DNA of 44,111 nucleotides from UBA7672 sp964529555. GTDB taxonomy: Bacteria > Pseudomonadota > Alphaproteobacteria > Caulobacterales > Hyphomonadaceae. Shown here one piece after another: positions 25,103-33,313 of this stretch; within the stretch, counting starts at the first letter, position 1; the number at the start of each line of letters is the position of its first letter. The stretch spans positions 1-44,111 of the forward strand of contig CAZGWV010000020.1 in the NCBI GenBank assembly GCA_964529555.1. Direction: 5' to 3'. Below the pieces are notes generated by a model. The model did no database searches, had not been told where the DNA came from, and worked only from the letters and a program-made list of their open reading frames with translations. Made by a program: the position numbers and the translations under genes.

Positions 25103-25810
25103 ATGGCCGATCGAACACTGAATGTCGGCGTGATTGGCGGGCTGGGTCCGCTGGCGACGCTGGATTTCTTCGAGCGCGTGCTGAGGCGCACGCAGGCCGT
25201 ACGCGAGCAGGACCATCTGCGTCTGATCATCGACAACAATACCAAGATTCCAGACCGGAATGCGCACATGCGTAGCGATGGACCTTCACCCGGCCCCGCC
25301 CTGGCGGCGTCAGCGCGCGGCCTGCAGCAGGCAGGCGCGGAGGTCATCGTGATGGCCTGCAACACGGCTCACGCCTGGGAAGCGGATATCCGCGCGGCGA
25401 TTTCCGTGCCGTTCCTCAGCATCATCGATGAGACCGTGAAGGTGGTGGCGGACCTGCGCCCCGAAGCGGTGGGCGTGCTGGCGGGCGATGCGTGCGTTGC
25501 GGCGGGGCTGTACCAGAATGCGCTGAAGGCGGCTGGCGTCGCCTGCATCATGCCGGACGCGAGCACGCAAAAATCGTTGATGGAGCTGATCTATCGCATC
25601 AAGTCCGGCGACACTAGCGAGACCGCGCGGCGATCCGCGGCGAAGATTGCGCGGAAGCTCGAGGCCCTGGGCGCAGAGGCGATCATCGCCGGGTGCACGG
25701 AAATTCCCATCGTGCTGACGGCGGACGATATCGATGGCGAGCTCGTAAGCTCGACGGACGTGCTGGTGGAGCGCACGATCGTCTTTGCGGGAGCTGAGCT
25801 GAAAGCCTAG
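25103..25810 (+). CDS. Aspartate/glutamate racemase family protein
   Basis: The 235-residue protein of the Asp/Glu racemase superfamily has both catalytic cysteines: M-A-C-N-T-A-H (Cys 86) and A-G-C-T-E-I-P (Cys 198). The N-terminal G-V-I-G-G-L-G-P block is typical of the aspartate racemase branch. These cofactor-independent enzymes exchange L- and D-amino acids through two Cys acting as acid and base. It follows the D-cysteine desulfhydrase gene in the same direction, so a D-amino-acid breakdown role is likely. The exact substrate is not determined. Its TAG stop shares CTAG with the stop of the convergent gene. Confidence 0.85.
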   Translation: MADRTLNVGVIGGLGPLATLDFFERVLRRTQAVREQDHLRLIIDNNTKIPDRNAHMRSDGPSPGPALAASARGLQQAGAEVIVMACNTAHAWEADIRAAISVPFLSIIDETVKVVADLRPEAVGVLAGDACVAAGLYQNALKAAGVACIMPDASTQKSLMELIYRIKSGDTSETARRSAAKIARKLEALGAEAIIAGCTEIPIVLTADDIDGELVSSTDVLVERTIVFAGAELKA

Positions 25811-26079
25811 TTGGCTTTCTTCATCCACTCGCGGGCGGCGCGCTGGGCTTTCAGCACTTCCGCTTGCGACATCATCTCCGCCATCTCCTGACGGCAGAGT
25901 TTCGCTTCGCGGTGGCCGCGCGTGCAGGCCAGGTTGAAGAATTTGTGCGCGGACACGAGATCGACGGCGACGTCGAGACCTTCCGAATAGATGAGACCGA
26001 GGCGGTAGAGCTCTTCGGCCGACGCTTCCTTCGTGATGAAGGCTTCGGGCTTCTCGATTCGGATATCCGCGTAGGCCAT
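25807..26079 (-). CDS. Small Sel1-like repeat protein, 90 aa
   Basis: The 90-residue alpha-helical protein contains one clear Sel1/TPR-like unit: L-Y-R-L-G-L-I-Y-S-E-G then A-H-K-F-F-N-L-A (about residues 24-52), and a charged C-terminal helix. Similar short proteins occur in many Alphaproteobacteria without a known function. AAGGTGAG about 8 nt before the ATG supports the start. No signal peptide is present. It converges on the racemase gene; the two stop codons overlap within the palindrome CTAG at 25807-25810. Confidence 0.7.
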   Translation of the reverse strand: MAYADIRIEKPEAFITKEASAEELYRLGLIYSEGLDVAVDLVSAHKFFNLACTRGHREAKLCRQEMAEMMSQAEVLKAQRAAREWMKKAN

Positions 26080-26302
26080 TCTGGCTCACCTTCTACTTTC
26101 GGAAGCGGCGGCCTGATCTCTTCGGACCCGGCCTGACTTCCACCCACCGCCGCATCTGCGGCTTGAAGGTGAGTGAAGCGGAGAAGATTTGCGCGGTGGT
26201 TAATACTGCAGATTTTCGACAGTCTTCTTCGAATTATTTGTGTTTATTTTGATTCATCAGTCTGAATCGTCAGTACACCCGTATTATCACGGATTCATCG
26301 TT

Positions 26303-26791
26303 TCACCCGCGCAACCGCTCGATCGTCCGCATACCGAGCGATTTGTAGAGCGCGATGGCGGGCACATTGTCTTCGCGTACCTTCAGATCGACGTGAGCGG
26401 CGCCGCGCTGCGCGAATGCGCTGAATGCTGTGAGCATCAGCGCACGGCCCAACCCGCGCTTTCGCATGCGGGGCGTGACTGCGAGATCCTTCACGAATGC
26501 AGATGTCCAGCATTGCGCGAGACCGGCGACCCCCTCGCCGTCCGTGGCGATGAAAACAAGCGCGGGGTCGAATTCGTCGTCCTTGCGCAGGACTTTCCAC
26601 CATCGGCGAAAGATGGGCGCGCCGCCTCCGCCCTCCCAATAGCCAGGCTGGAGAACGGCGTGGGCAGCCTGCAGCAGCTTGCGATCGGGCTTTGCGCCAA
26701 GGGTCTGCATATGGACGCCGGGCGGCCAGCGCGGCGCTTCGACCGGGCCGGACAGGTCGCGGCGCATCGACAGTACACCGCCACCGGACAT
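26303..26791 (-). CDS. GNAT family N-acetyltransferase
   Basis: This acetyltransferase is about 162 residues long. The acetyl-CoA pyrophosphate loop is clear at R-K-R-G-L-G-R-A-L (about 110-118), preceded by the V-K-D-L-A-V-T-P strand and followed by N-V-P-A-I-A-L-Y-K-S-L-G-M (about 142-154). The N-terminal half has F-R-R-W-W-K-V-L and E-F-D-P-A-L-V-F. The start is not certain: ATG 26791 is chosen, with ATG 26767 also possible and no good ribosome site for either. The acetyl acceptor is unknown. It diverges from the dioxygenase gene. The 223 bp between it and 26080 carry only a small inverted repeat (GATTCA/TGAATC at 26251-26268). Confidence 0.75.
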   Translation of the reverse strand: MSGGGVLSMRRDLSGPVEAPRWPPGVHMQTLGAKPDRKLLQAAHAVLQPGYWEGGGGAPIFRRWWKVLRKDDEFDPALVFIATDGEGVAGLAQCWTSAFVKDLAVTPRMRKRGLGRALMLTAFSAFAQRGAAHVDLKVREDNVPAIALYKSLGMRTIERLRG

Positions 26792-26947
26792 CAGGCGTGC
26801 ACCGCGTGCGCCGGAACGAAAATTGCGCCGCGAACGCTTCGCCGCGAAAAATGTCGGGAAATCGGGGCTGCGGAGGCCATGGGCATATCGTCCCGTCGCT
26901 ATATACTGCGAGATGTAGCGAGCCTTGAGCAATTCTGCGAGCCAGCA

Positions 26948-27907
26948 ATGACCACCACGACAGCAACCAGCCTTTTCGAGCCGATTTCGTTCAAGCTCTG
27001 GACCACCGACCGCCAGGCCTTCGTGGACCGGCTGGGCGCCAGCTTCCGCGAGACGGGCTTTGCCGTCATCAGCGATCACCCGATCAATCAAGGCGTGATC
27101 GATCGTGGCATCGACGCTGGCAAGAGGTTCTTCGCCCTGCCCGAGGCAACCAAGCGCGGCTATTTCATTCCCGGTGGCGGCGGACAGCGCGCCTATACGC
27201 CGTTCGCCACCGAAGTGGCCAAGGGCGCCAAGGCGAAGGACCTGAAAGAGTTCTGGCACGTCGCCCGCGAGCTTCCGCGCGACCACAAGTACGGCGCGAT
27301 CATGGGCGAGAACCTGTACGTCGCCGAAGTTCCGGGCTGGAAGGAAACCACCAACGCCATGTTCGCGGCGCTGGACAAGTTCGGCCTCGACATCCTGTCG
27401 GCCATCGCCCTGCACCTGAAGCTGAAGCCGGACTTCTTCAACGACACCGTGAACGACGGGAACTCGATCCTGCGTCTGCTGCACTACCCGCCGCAGCTGG
27501 AACCGCCGCCGGAAGGCAGCGTTCGCGCCGGCGCCCACGAGGACATCAATGTCATCACACTGCTGCTGGGAGCCGAAGAAGGCGGCCTTGAAGTGCTGCA
27601 CCGGAACGGAAGCTGGCTGCCGGTCAACCCGCCGGCAGGATCGCTGGTGGTGAACATCGGCGATATGCTCCAGCGGCTGACCAACAATGTGCTGCCGTCG
27701 ACAACTCACCGCGTGGTGAACCCGAAGCCGGAGCGGTCGCGCTTCCCGCGTTATTCCACGCCGTTCTTCCTGCACTTCAACCCGGATTTCGAGATCAGGA
27801 CGCTGCCGGGCTGCATCACGGCGGAACGGCCGAACCGCTATCCCGAGCCGCTGGCCTCGCAGGACTTCCTCGAGATCAGGCTGAAGGAAATCGGGCTGCG
27901 GATGTAG
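26948..27907 (+). CDS. Isopenicillin N synthase-like 2-oxoglutarate/Fe(II) dioxygenase
   Basis: The 319-residue non-haem iron oxygenase has the facial triad H-E-D (His 197, Asp 199) and T-H-R-V (His 254), and R-Y-S (Arg 268) to bind the 2-oxoglutarate carboxylate. An N-terminal DIOX_N region carries F-R-E-T-G-F-A-V and F-F-A-L-P. The family includes penicillin, ethylene and gibberellin enzymes, and many bacterial members have unknown substrates. No biosynthetic cluster surrounds it. ATG 26948 is chosen because the domain begins soon after; an in-frame ATG at 26879 would add 23 residues. It converges on the GGDEF-EAL gene with 6 nt between the stops. Confidence 0.83.
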   Translation: MTTTTATSLFEPISFKLWTTDRQAFVDRLGASFRETGFAVISDHPINQGVIDRGIDAGKRFFALPEATKRGYFIPGGGGQRAYTPFATEVAKGAKAKDLKEFWHVARELPRDHKYGAIMGENLYVAEVPGWKETTNAMFAALDKFGLDILSAIALHLKLKPDFFNDTVNDGNSILRLLHYPPQLEPPPEGSVRAGAHEDINVITLLLGAEEGGLEVLHRNGSWLPVNPPAGSLVVNIGDMLQRLTNNVLPSTTHRVVNPKPERSRFPRYSTPFFLHFNPDFEIRTLPGCITAERPNRYPEPLASQDFLEIRLKEIGLRM

Positions 27908-27913
27908 CGCGGG

Positions 27914-29518
27914 TCAGACCGCCGCCTCAACGACGTTTGTTTCGGCAACCTGAGCAGGCTCCGCCTTCGTGGCGCGGGCTTCGACTGAGGCCTTGGCGCG
28001 GCCGAAGTGGAAGCCCTGCGCCATGTCGCAACCCATGCCGGCGAGCATCCGCGCCTGATCCGCGTTCTCGACGCCTTCAGCCACGACGGCCAGACCCAGC
28101 GCACGCGCCATAGCGATGGCGGCGCGCACGAGGGCGGCGGCTTCGGTATCCGTCGTGATACGGCGGACGAAAGAGCGGTCGATCTTCAGCTTGTCGAAGG
28201 GCAACAGGCGAAGCTGCGTGAGGCTGGCGTGGCCAGTGCCGAAATTGTCGAGCGCGATGCGAACGCCCTGCTCGCGCAATGCCATCAGGATCGTGCGGGC
28301 AGCGGCGATGTCGGCGACCAGAGCAGCTTCCGTAAGCTCGACCTCAAGGCGCGTTGGCGAAAAATTTTGCTCTTCCATGATACGCAGCATGTTCTGCGCA
28401 AGTTGCTCGTCCTGCAGCATCAACGGCGAGACGTTCAGCGACAGGTGCGGCGCGCCTTCCAGAGCGGCCGCCTCGCGGCAAGCCTTGCGCAGCAGGTTCA
28501 TCGTCATGTCGGCGATCGCGCCGCTGGCTTCGGCAACCGGGATGAACTGGTCGGGCGGGATCGGACCGCGGGTTGGATGGGTCCAGCGAGCCAGGATTTC
28601 ATAGCCGCGCGGCTTGCCGTCGCGCAGATGGACCAGCGGCTGGAAGTGTGGCGCAATCTCGTCATTGCGGATGGCGGCCCACAGATCGCTTTCGAACTGT
28701 GCACGCTGGCGCACGATTTCGTCCATGCCCGTCTTGAAGAAGGCGAACCAGCCGCGGCTCGCGTCCTTCGCCCGGCGCAGGGCGAGGCTGGCGCGGTGTA
28801 TCAGCGTTTCGGCGTCGCGGCCATCGACGAGGCCGATCGCGGCGCCAGCCGTGGCGCTGACCGAGAAGGCTTCCTGACCGATGATCATGGGCGCCTCGAC
28901 GGCTGTCAGCGTGGCCGACAGCCAATCCATCAACTCGTCTTCGCCCATGCCAGGCATGAGAACGACGAAGTCGTCAGACTCAAGGCGCGATACAAACCCG
29001 TCGATGCCTGCGCGCACGTTGAGCACGCGGCCGATATTGATGAGCACTTCATCGCCGACCGGGCGGCCGTGTGCGTCGTTGAAGGCGCGAAAGCGATCTA
29101 CATTGAGCATGACAACGCCCACGCGGCGGCTGTCGCCGCTTTCGCTGAGCAGCCAGTTCAGCACGCCCTTGAGATGGCGGCGGTTCGGCAAGCCGGTCAG
29201 CTGGTCGTGCATCGCGACGCGGCGTGCGCGTTCCTCGGCGCAGAGACGGCTGCGCAGGTCGCGTATGTGGGCGTGGTAGCGTGTGAGGACATAGAGCGTG
29301 AGGCCCGCGCACGCGACGATGATCGTGCCGATGACTTTTGAGAGCTGGATGTTGTCATAGGTTCCCGCAAGCGCATACAGCAGGCCGATGACATCGAGAT
29401 TGACCGACAGGATGAAGCCGGCGGCAATGAACCCGGTGAAAATCAGCAGGTCGCGCCGAACCTGGCATGCCACCTGCCCATCGACTGACGGCGGCGTCTG
29501 GTTAACCGAGGCTGTCAT
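27914..29518 (-). CDS. Membrane-bound degenerate GGDEF-EAL protein
   Basis: The 534-residue protein has two N-terminal membrane helices (about residues 24-47 and 55-75), then a GGDEF domain (about 95-255) and an EAL domain (about 270-515). The GGDEF signature reads L-E-S-D-D-F and the first metal Asp is replaced in L-N-V-D-R-F, so cyclase activity should be absent. The EAL domain keeps E-I-L, N-V-S-P, E-L-T-E, K-I-D-R-S-F and A-E-G-V-E-N, but D-D-F-G-T-G reads D-N-F-G-T-G, removing one metal ligand. It may be a weak phosphodiesterase or a c-di-GMP sensor. ATG 29518 is chosen; a longer frame adds 68 residues of unlikely sequence. Confidence 0.85.
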   Translation of the reverse strand: MTASVNQTPPSVDGQVACQVRRDLLIFTGFIAAGFILSVNLDVIGLLYALAGTYDNIQLSKVIGTIIVACAGLTLYVLTRYHAHIRDLRSRLCAEERARRVAMHDQLTGLPNRRHLKGVLNWLLSESGDSRRVGVVMLNVDRFRAFNDAHGRPVGDEVLINIGRVLNVRAGIDGFVSRLESDDFVVLMPGMGEDELMDWLSATLTAVEAPMIIGQEAFSVSATAGAAIGLVDGRDAETLIHRASLALRRAKDASRGWFAFFKTGMDEIVRQRAQFESDLWAAIRNDEIAPHFQPLVHLRDGKPRGYEILARWTHPTRGPIPPDQFIPVAEASGAIADMTMNLLRKACREAAALEGAPHLSLNVSPLMLQDEQLAQNMLRIMEEQNFSPTRLEVELTEAALVADIAAARTILMALREQGVRIALDNFGTGHASLTQLRLLPFDKLKIDRSFVRRITTDTEAAALVRAAIAMARALGLAVVAEGVENADQARMLAGMGCDMAQGFHFGRAKASVEARATKAEPAQVAETNVVEAAV

Positions 29519-29594
29519 GGGAATCCGGGTATCTGCTGCCGGGCAACCCTGACCCAGCCCGCTTAAGAAAGGCGGCGGGCGATACTTGAAATTT

Positions 29595-30275
29595 TCAGGA
29601 AAAATTGGGTGGGACGGACTGCGGCGCGCGGGCTTCAGACGCTGCCGCGCCGCGACCGCCCCGCACGGCATATCGATCCTGCCGTTCCATCTCCCAGTAC
29701 AGCGAGGGGCGTGTCGTGCCATCTGGCCGCTGGGAAATTATTTCACCCAGCTGCTTGAAACCAAGCCGCGACAGCAGGCGAATGGAGCGGTCGTTATCGC
29801 GCGCGGTGGTCTCGCAGATGCGGACCACACCCAGCTGGTCGAAGCACCATTCCACGGCAGCGAGCCCGCAGGCGCCGCCAAATCCCCGGCCCTGTCGCTC
29901 AGCCTTTACGGCGCCGCCGAACTTGGCGACCGACCATTGCGGCCACAGCTCCACGTCGAAATAGGCCGTCGCCTCGTCTGCATCGTTGAAGGAGACAAAC
30001 AGGATGCCCTCGCCCCGCGCACGCTGGGCCAGGTGGTCCTCGATGAAGGCGCGTATGGTTTCTTCGTTGATCGGATTGGGCATCGTGTAGATGCGCGGCC
30101 CGATGCTTTCGTGGGCAAGAAGCCCCGCAAGCGCTGCGGCGTCCTCGGGGCGGGCGACGCGCGCCCCCACGATGCGCCCGTTCATCCATTCCGCGCGCCG
30201 GACGAAATCCCGGAGCCTTTGCTGTTCCTCTTGCGCCGCCTCTATGCGAGTCTTGGGAATATCCGCCACATCCAT
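29595..30275 (-). CDS. GNAT family N-acetyltransferase (RimJ/RimL-like)
   Basis: This is an acetyltransferase of about 226 residues. V-K-A-E-R-Q-G-R-G-F-G-G is the acetyl-CoA loop, and N-D-R-S-I-R-L-L-S-R-L-G-F is the usual last helix-strand of the RimJ/RimL branch. The N-terminal about 50 residues form a charged helix outside the domain, and the C-terminal about 25 residues are Gly/Ala/Arg-rich and probably disordered. ATG 30275 is chosen, although its purine-rich stretch lies too close to the ATG; a TTG at 30290 is an alternative. The acceptor is unknown. Confidence 0.72.
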   Translation of the reverse strand: MDVADIPKTRIEAAQEEQQRLRDFVRRAEWMNGRIVGARVARPEDAAALAGLLAHESIGPRIYTMPNPINEETIRAFIEDHLAQRARGEGILFVSFNDADEATAYFDVELWPQWSVAKFGGAVKAERQGRGFGGACGLAAVEWCFDQLGVVRICETTARDNDRSIRLLSRLGFKQLGEIISQRPDGTTRPSLYWEMERQDRYAVRGGRGAAASEARAPQSVPPNFS

Positions 30276-30366
30276 TCTCCCGATACACAACTAAAGGTTG
30301 TATATTGGAGTAAGGGGACGATACTCAGGGAAAGCCCTGAAGTGCTGCCGCGCCCGTCAAAAAAGG

Positions 30367-30780
30367 TCAGTCGTCGCTTACGGAGCCGCGATTGCGCTTC
30401 ACTTCGGATCGCTTCGCCTTGCCTTCGAGACGGCGCTGTTTCTGCGCCTTGCTCGGCTTGGTGGCGACGCGCCTTTTCTGTTTTACCAGCGACTTTTCCA
30501 GCAGCTCGACGAGGCGCTCGCGCGCCTCCTCGCGATTGCGGACCTGGCTGCGATGCGTCTGAACGAAAAGCACCAGTTCGCCTTCGTCATTGATCCGGTT
30601 GGCGAGCGCGCGGCGGATCATCCATTTCTGTTCGTCGTCGAAAGCGTGGCTCTTCTTCACATTCCAGCGGATCTGGACCGCGCTCGCCACCTTGTTGACG
30701 TTCTGCCCGCCGGGGCCGCCAGCAGTGACGAACTTCTCTTCCAGTTCGTGTTCGAAATTGTGGAGGAAGACCTTGGGCAC
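30367..30780 (-). CDS. arfB: Peptidyl-tRNA hydrolase ArfB (ribosome rescue)
   Basis: The 137-residue release-factor-like protein has catalytic G-G-Q in A-G-G-P-G-G-Q-N-V-N-K (about residues 20-30), a compact domain to about residue 100, and a Lys/Arg-rich tail of about 35 residues. ArfB proteins use such a tail to sense the empty mRNA channel of stalled ribosomes and then hydrolyse the peptidyl-tRNA. Its size and lack of codon-recognition domains separate it from RF1/RF2. I choose GTG 30780, preceded by AAGG and located 8 nt after the stop of the dehydrogenase gene, so the two are co-transcribed. Confidence 0.9.
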   Translation of the reverse strand: MPKVFLHNFEHELEEKFVTAGGPGGQNVNKVASAVQIRWNVKKSHAFDDEQKWMIRRALANRINDEGELVLFVQTHRSQVRNREEARERLVELLEKSLVKQKRRVATKPSKAQKQRRLEGKAKRSEVKRNRGSVSDD

Positions 30781-30788
30781 GGCTGACC

Positions 30789-31649
30789 TTACTTGTTGAG
30801 GCGCGAGATCAGGCTGGAGGTGTCCCACCGGCCATGACCCTCGGCCTGCACATCGGCGTAGAACTGATCCACCAGCGAGGTGAGCGGGAGCGACGCGCCG
30901 CTCGTGCGGGCGGCGTCGAGCGCGATGCGGAGATCCTTGCGCATCCAGTCGACTGCGAAACCGAAATCGAACTTGCCATCCACCATGGTCTTCCAGCGGT
31001 TCTGCATCTGCCAGCTTTGCGCCGCGCCAGCGGAGATCGCCTCGATCACCTTGGCTTCATCGAGACCGTTCTTGCGGGCGAAGTGCAGCCCCTCCGCAAT
31101 GCCCTGCACCACACCGGCGATGCAGATCTGGTTGACCGACTTGGCAAGCTGCCCCGCGCCGACCTCGCCAATCAAAGTGATCTGCTTCGAGTATGCGCGC
31201 ATCGCCGGCTCGATCTTCGCAAACGTCGCCCGATCGCCGCCGCACATCACGGTCAGCTGGCCATTCTCCGCGCCCGCCTGTCCGCCGGAGACGGGCGCAT
31301 CGATGAAGCCCGCGCCCCTGGCGGCGGCGGCTTCGGCCAGCCTGCGCGCAAGACCGGCGGATGCAGTCGTGTGGTCGGCGACGACCTGGCCGGTCTTCAG
31401 CGCGGGCGCAAAGTCCGCGAACACGGCCTCCACGTCAGGATCATCGCCAAGGCACATAAAAACGAACTCGGCGCTTGCGATGGCGGCGGCAGGGGTTGCG
31501 GCTGCCCTGCCGGCGCCAGTCTTCTTGACCCACGCATCCGCCTTCTCGCCCGTGCGGTTCCAGACGGTGACGTCATGGCCTTTCTGCGAAAGGTGGCGCG
31601 CCATGGGTGCGCCCATCACGCCAAGACCGAGGAATGTGCAGGCCGCCAT
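30789..31649 (-). CDS. NAD(P)-dependent beta-hydroxyacid dehydrogenase (3-hydroxyisobutyrate dehydrogenase family)
   Basis: The 286-residue enzyme has the N-terminal Rossmann motif F-L-G-L-G-V-M-G (about residues 6-13), the substrate block D-A-P-V-S-G-G (about 117-123), and the catalytic Lys in G-Q-L-A-K-S-V-N-Q (Lys 170, Asn 173), followed by an all-helical C-terminal domain. The family includes 3-hydroxyisobutyrate, tartronate-semialdehyde and glyoxylate/succinate-semialdehyde reductases; the sequence alone does not tell which. I prefer ATG 31649, with GGTGG 6 nt before it, over the GTG at 31658. It precedes arfB in the same transcript. Confidence 0.83.
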   Translation of the reverse strand: MAACTFLGLGVMGAPMARHLSQKGHDVTVWNRTGEKADAWVKKTGAGRAAATPAAAIASAEFVFMCLGDDPDVEAVFADFAPALKTGQVVADHTTASAGLARRLAEAAAARGAGFIDAPVSGGQAGAENGQLTVMCGGDRATFAKIEPAMRAYSKQITLIGEVGAGQLAKSVNQICIAGVVQGIAEGLHFARKNGLDEAKVIEAISAGAAQSWQMQNRWKTMVDGKFDFGFAVDWMRKDLRIALDAARTSGASLPLTSLVDQFYADVQAEGHGRWDTSSLISRLNK

Positions 31650-31723
31650 GATATCCACCCAGGTTCGAACAGGCGCCTTCTAGCGCAGCTGCGTCCGAGG
31701 CGGTAGCGCCCCGGCAGGCGATA

Positions 31724-32245
31724 TCAGGACTCCGACTTCAACGTAACGAACCGGCCACGGAAGAAGCCCAGCGCATCGACGCCCGGATCGCCACGATAGG
31801 CGACGACATCGCCATAGATCACTTCATGGTCGCCCATCTCCTGACGCAGCCGCGTGCGACAGTCGAGGCTGGCGACCGCGTCGGTGAGCACAGGCGCGCC
31901 GGTCTCCATCGTGCAGACCTGATCCAGAGGAATGACCCTGTCGCCGCCGCGCCGGGAGTAATGACGGGCGACCTCGTGGTCGTCCGAGCGGAGGATATTC
32001 AGCGAGAAGGCCGGCGCCTGGGTATAGATGTCGAAGACCGAACTCGCCCTGGCGAGGCACCACAGCATGATGGGCGGGCTGAGCGACACGGACGTCAGCG
32101 AATTGATGATCATGCCGTGGGCGGCCCCGTCGGCATCGCGAGCGGCGACCAGGGCGACACCCGTGCCGAACCCGCCCAGCGCCCGGCGATAGGCGCTGGA
32201 ATCGAAGGATTCGGGTGCTTTCGGGTCGCTCATCGGCCTGTCCAT
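31724..32245 (-). CDS. Flavin reductase-like protein
   Basis: The 173-residue FMN-binding split-barrel protein of the flavin reductase-like family has F-G-T-G-V-A-L-V near residue 26, then N-S-L-T-S-V-S-L-S-P-P-I-M-L at about 48-61 and F-S-L-N-I-L near 80. Such proteins supply reduced flavin to two-component monooxygenases; no obligate oxygenase partner lies next to it. AAAGG about 8 nt before ATG 32245 favours this start over ATG 32233. It diverges from motB; the control regions of both share about 75 bp. Confidence 0.82.
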   Translation of the reverse strand: MDRPMSDPKAPESFDSSAYRRALGGFGTGVALVAARDADGAAHGMIINSLTSVSLSPPIMLWCLARASSVFDIYTQAPAFSLNILRSDDHEVARHYSRRGGDRVIPLDQVCTMETGAPVLTDAVASLDCRTRLRQEMGDHEVIYGDVVAYRGDPGVDALGFFRGRFVTLKSES

Positions 32246-32319
32246 GCACGCGCCTTTAACCGTGCGCGATGTATACGCGGAAGTTAACGCCCTGGACGCA
32301 ATTAAAGACGCATTTCAAC

Positions 32320-33222
32320 ATGAGCGGCAACAAGCCCGTCGTCATCAAGAAAGTGAAGAAGGTCATCGGTGGCGGCCATCACGGCGGCGCGTGGAAAGTG
32401 GCCTATGCCGACTTCGTCACGGCGATGATGGCGTTCTTCCTGCTGATGTGGCTGATCAACACGACCTCGCCCGAGCAGAAGCGCGGCATCGCGGACTATT
32501 TCGCCCCGGCCAGCGTCTCGCGCTCGTCGCAGGGATCGGATGGTCTGCTCGGCGGCACGGCCTTCCAGGAAGACGGCGCGCGCGCCTCCGGCTCGAACCG
32601 CCAGATCGACGAGGAAAAGGCCGGCGACACACGACGGACCAAGTCCGGCGAGGGCTCCGAAAAGGAAATCTCCCCGGCCAACGAGCCGTCCCAGGAAGCG
32701 CTCGCGAAGGCGCTCGCCAATCGCAAGGACGCTCTGATGCGCACGGCGGAGAACTCGCTGCGCCAGGCGCTGCAGCAGATGCCGGACTTCGCCGAACTGT
32801 CGAAACACATCATCGTCGACCAGACGCCCGAGGGCGTGCGCATCCAGCTGATCGACCAGGACGGCCGGGCCATGTTCTCCGGCTCGTCGGCCGAGCCCTT
32901 GCCCCGGACCCAGCGCCTGCTGCAATCGGTGGTCAAGGTCGTCTCGCAGCTCAACAACCGCATCACGATCTCCGGCCACACCGACTCAACCGCCCCTGGT
33001 CGCCCCGGCTACAGCAACTGGGACCTCTCCGCCGACCGGGCCAACGCCTCCCGCCGGATCATGGAAAAAGCCGGTCTGGACAGCGACCGCATCTATCAGG
33101 TCAGCGGCAAGGGCGACCGGGAGCCGCTCTACCCGGACGACGCCGACCTGCCGGCAAACCGCCGGATTTCGATCGTCCTGCTCGATGAAGCGCCGGTCAT
33201 GCCTGAAGATCACGGCTTATGA
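32320..33222 (+). CDS. motB: Flagellar motor stator protein MotB
   Basis: The 300-residue protein has a basic N-terminus ending G-G-G-H-H-G-G-A-W-K. A single membrane helix (about residues 28-46) carries the proton-binding Asp of Y-A-D-F-V-T-A-M-M (Asp 31). A flexible charged linker leads to a C-terminal OmpA-like peptidoglycan-binding domain (about 180-290: S-G-H-T-D-S, N-W-D-L-S-A-D-R-A-N and N-R-R-I-S-I). It would anchor the MotAB stator to the cell wall. motA is not in the window; separate motA and motB loci are known in Caulobacter. ATG 32320 is chosen because family members start M-S-x-x-K/N-x-P; an upstream in-frame ATG at 32269 is less likely. Confidence 0.93.
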   Translation: MSGNKPVVIKKVKKVIGGGHHGGAWKVAYADFVTAMMAFFLLMWLINTTSPEQKRGIADYFAPASVSRSSQGSDGLLGGTAFQEDGARASGSNRQIDEEKAGDTRRTKSGEGSEKEISPANEPSQEALAKALANRKDALMRTAENSLRQALQQMPDFAELSKHIIVDQTPEGVRIQLIDQDGRAMFSGSSAEPLPRTQRLLQSVVKVVSQLNNRITISGHTDSTAPGRPGYSNWDLSADRANASRRIMEKAGLDSDRIYQVSGKGDREPLYPDDADLPANRRISIVLLDEAPVMPEDHGL

Positions 33223-33252
33223 TGGCCCGCCGCGCATTCCTGTGCGGCCATC
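33221..33252 (+). terminator. Hairpin overlapping the motB stop
   Basis: A 7-bp stem (33221-33227 with 33246-33252) can extend inwards through a partial second stem. It begins at the motB stop codon. There is no T-run, so it may slow or partly end transcription before bpt rather than stop it fully. Confidence 0.4.
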
Positions 33253-33313
33253 TACAGCATGAAAGATTTTCCTGTGGCGCAGACGGCCCCGCCGCGCATA
33301 CATTCGAATCACC

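Noticed and set aside
26251..26268. Small inverted repeat GATTCA-N6-TGAATC upstream of the Sel1-like gene.
   Set aside because: The arms are only 6 bp and occur in an AT-rich intergenic patch. Chance occurrence is likely.
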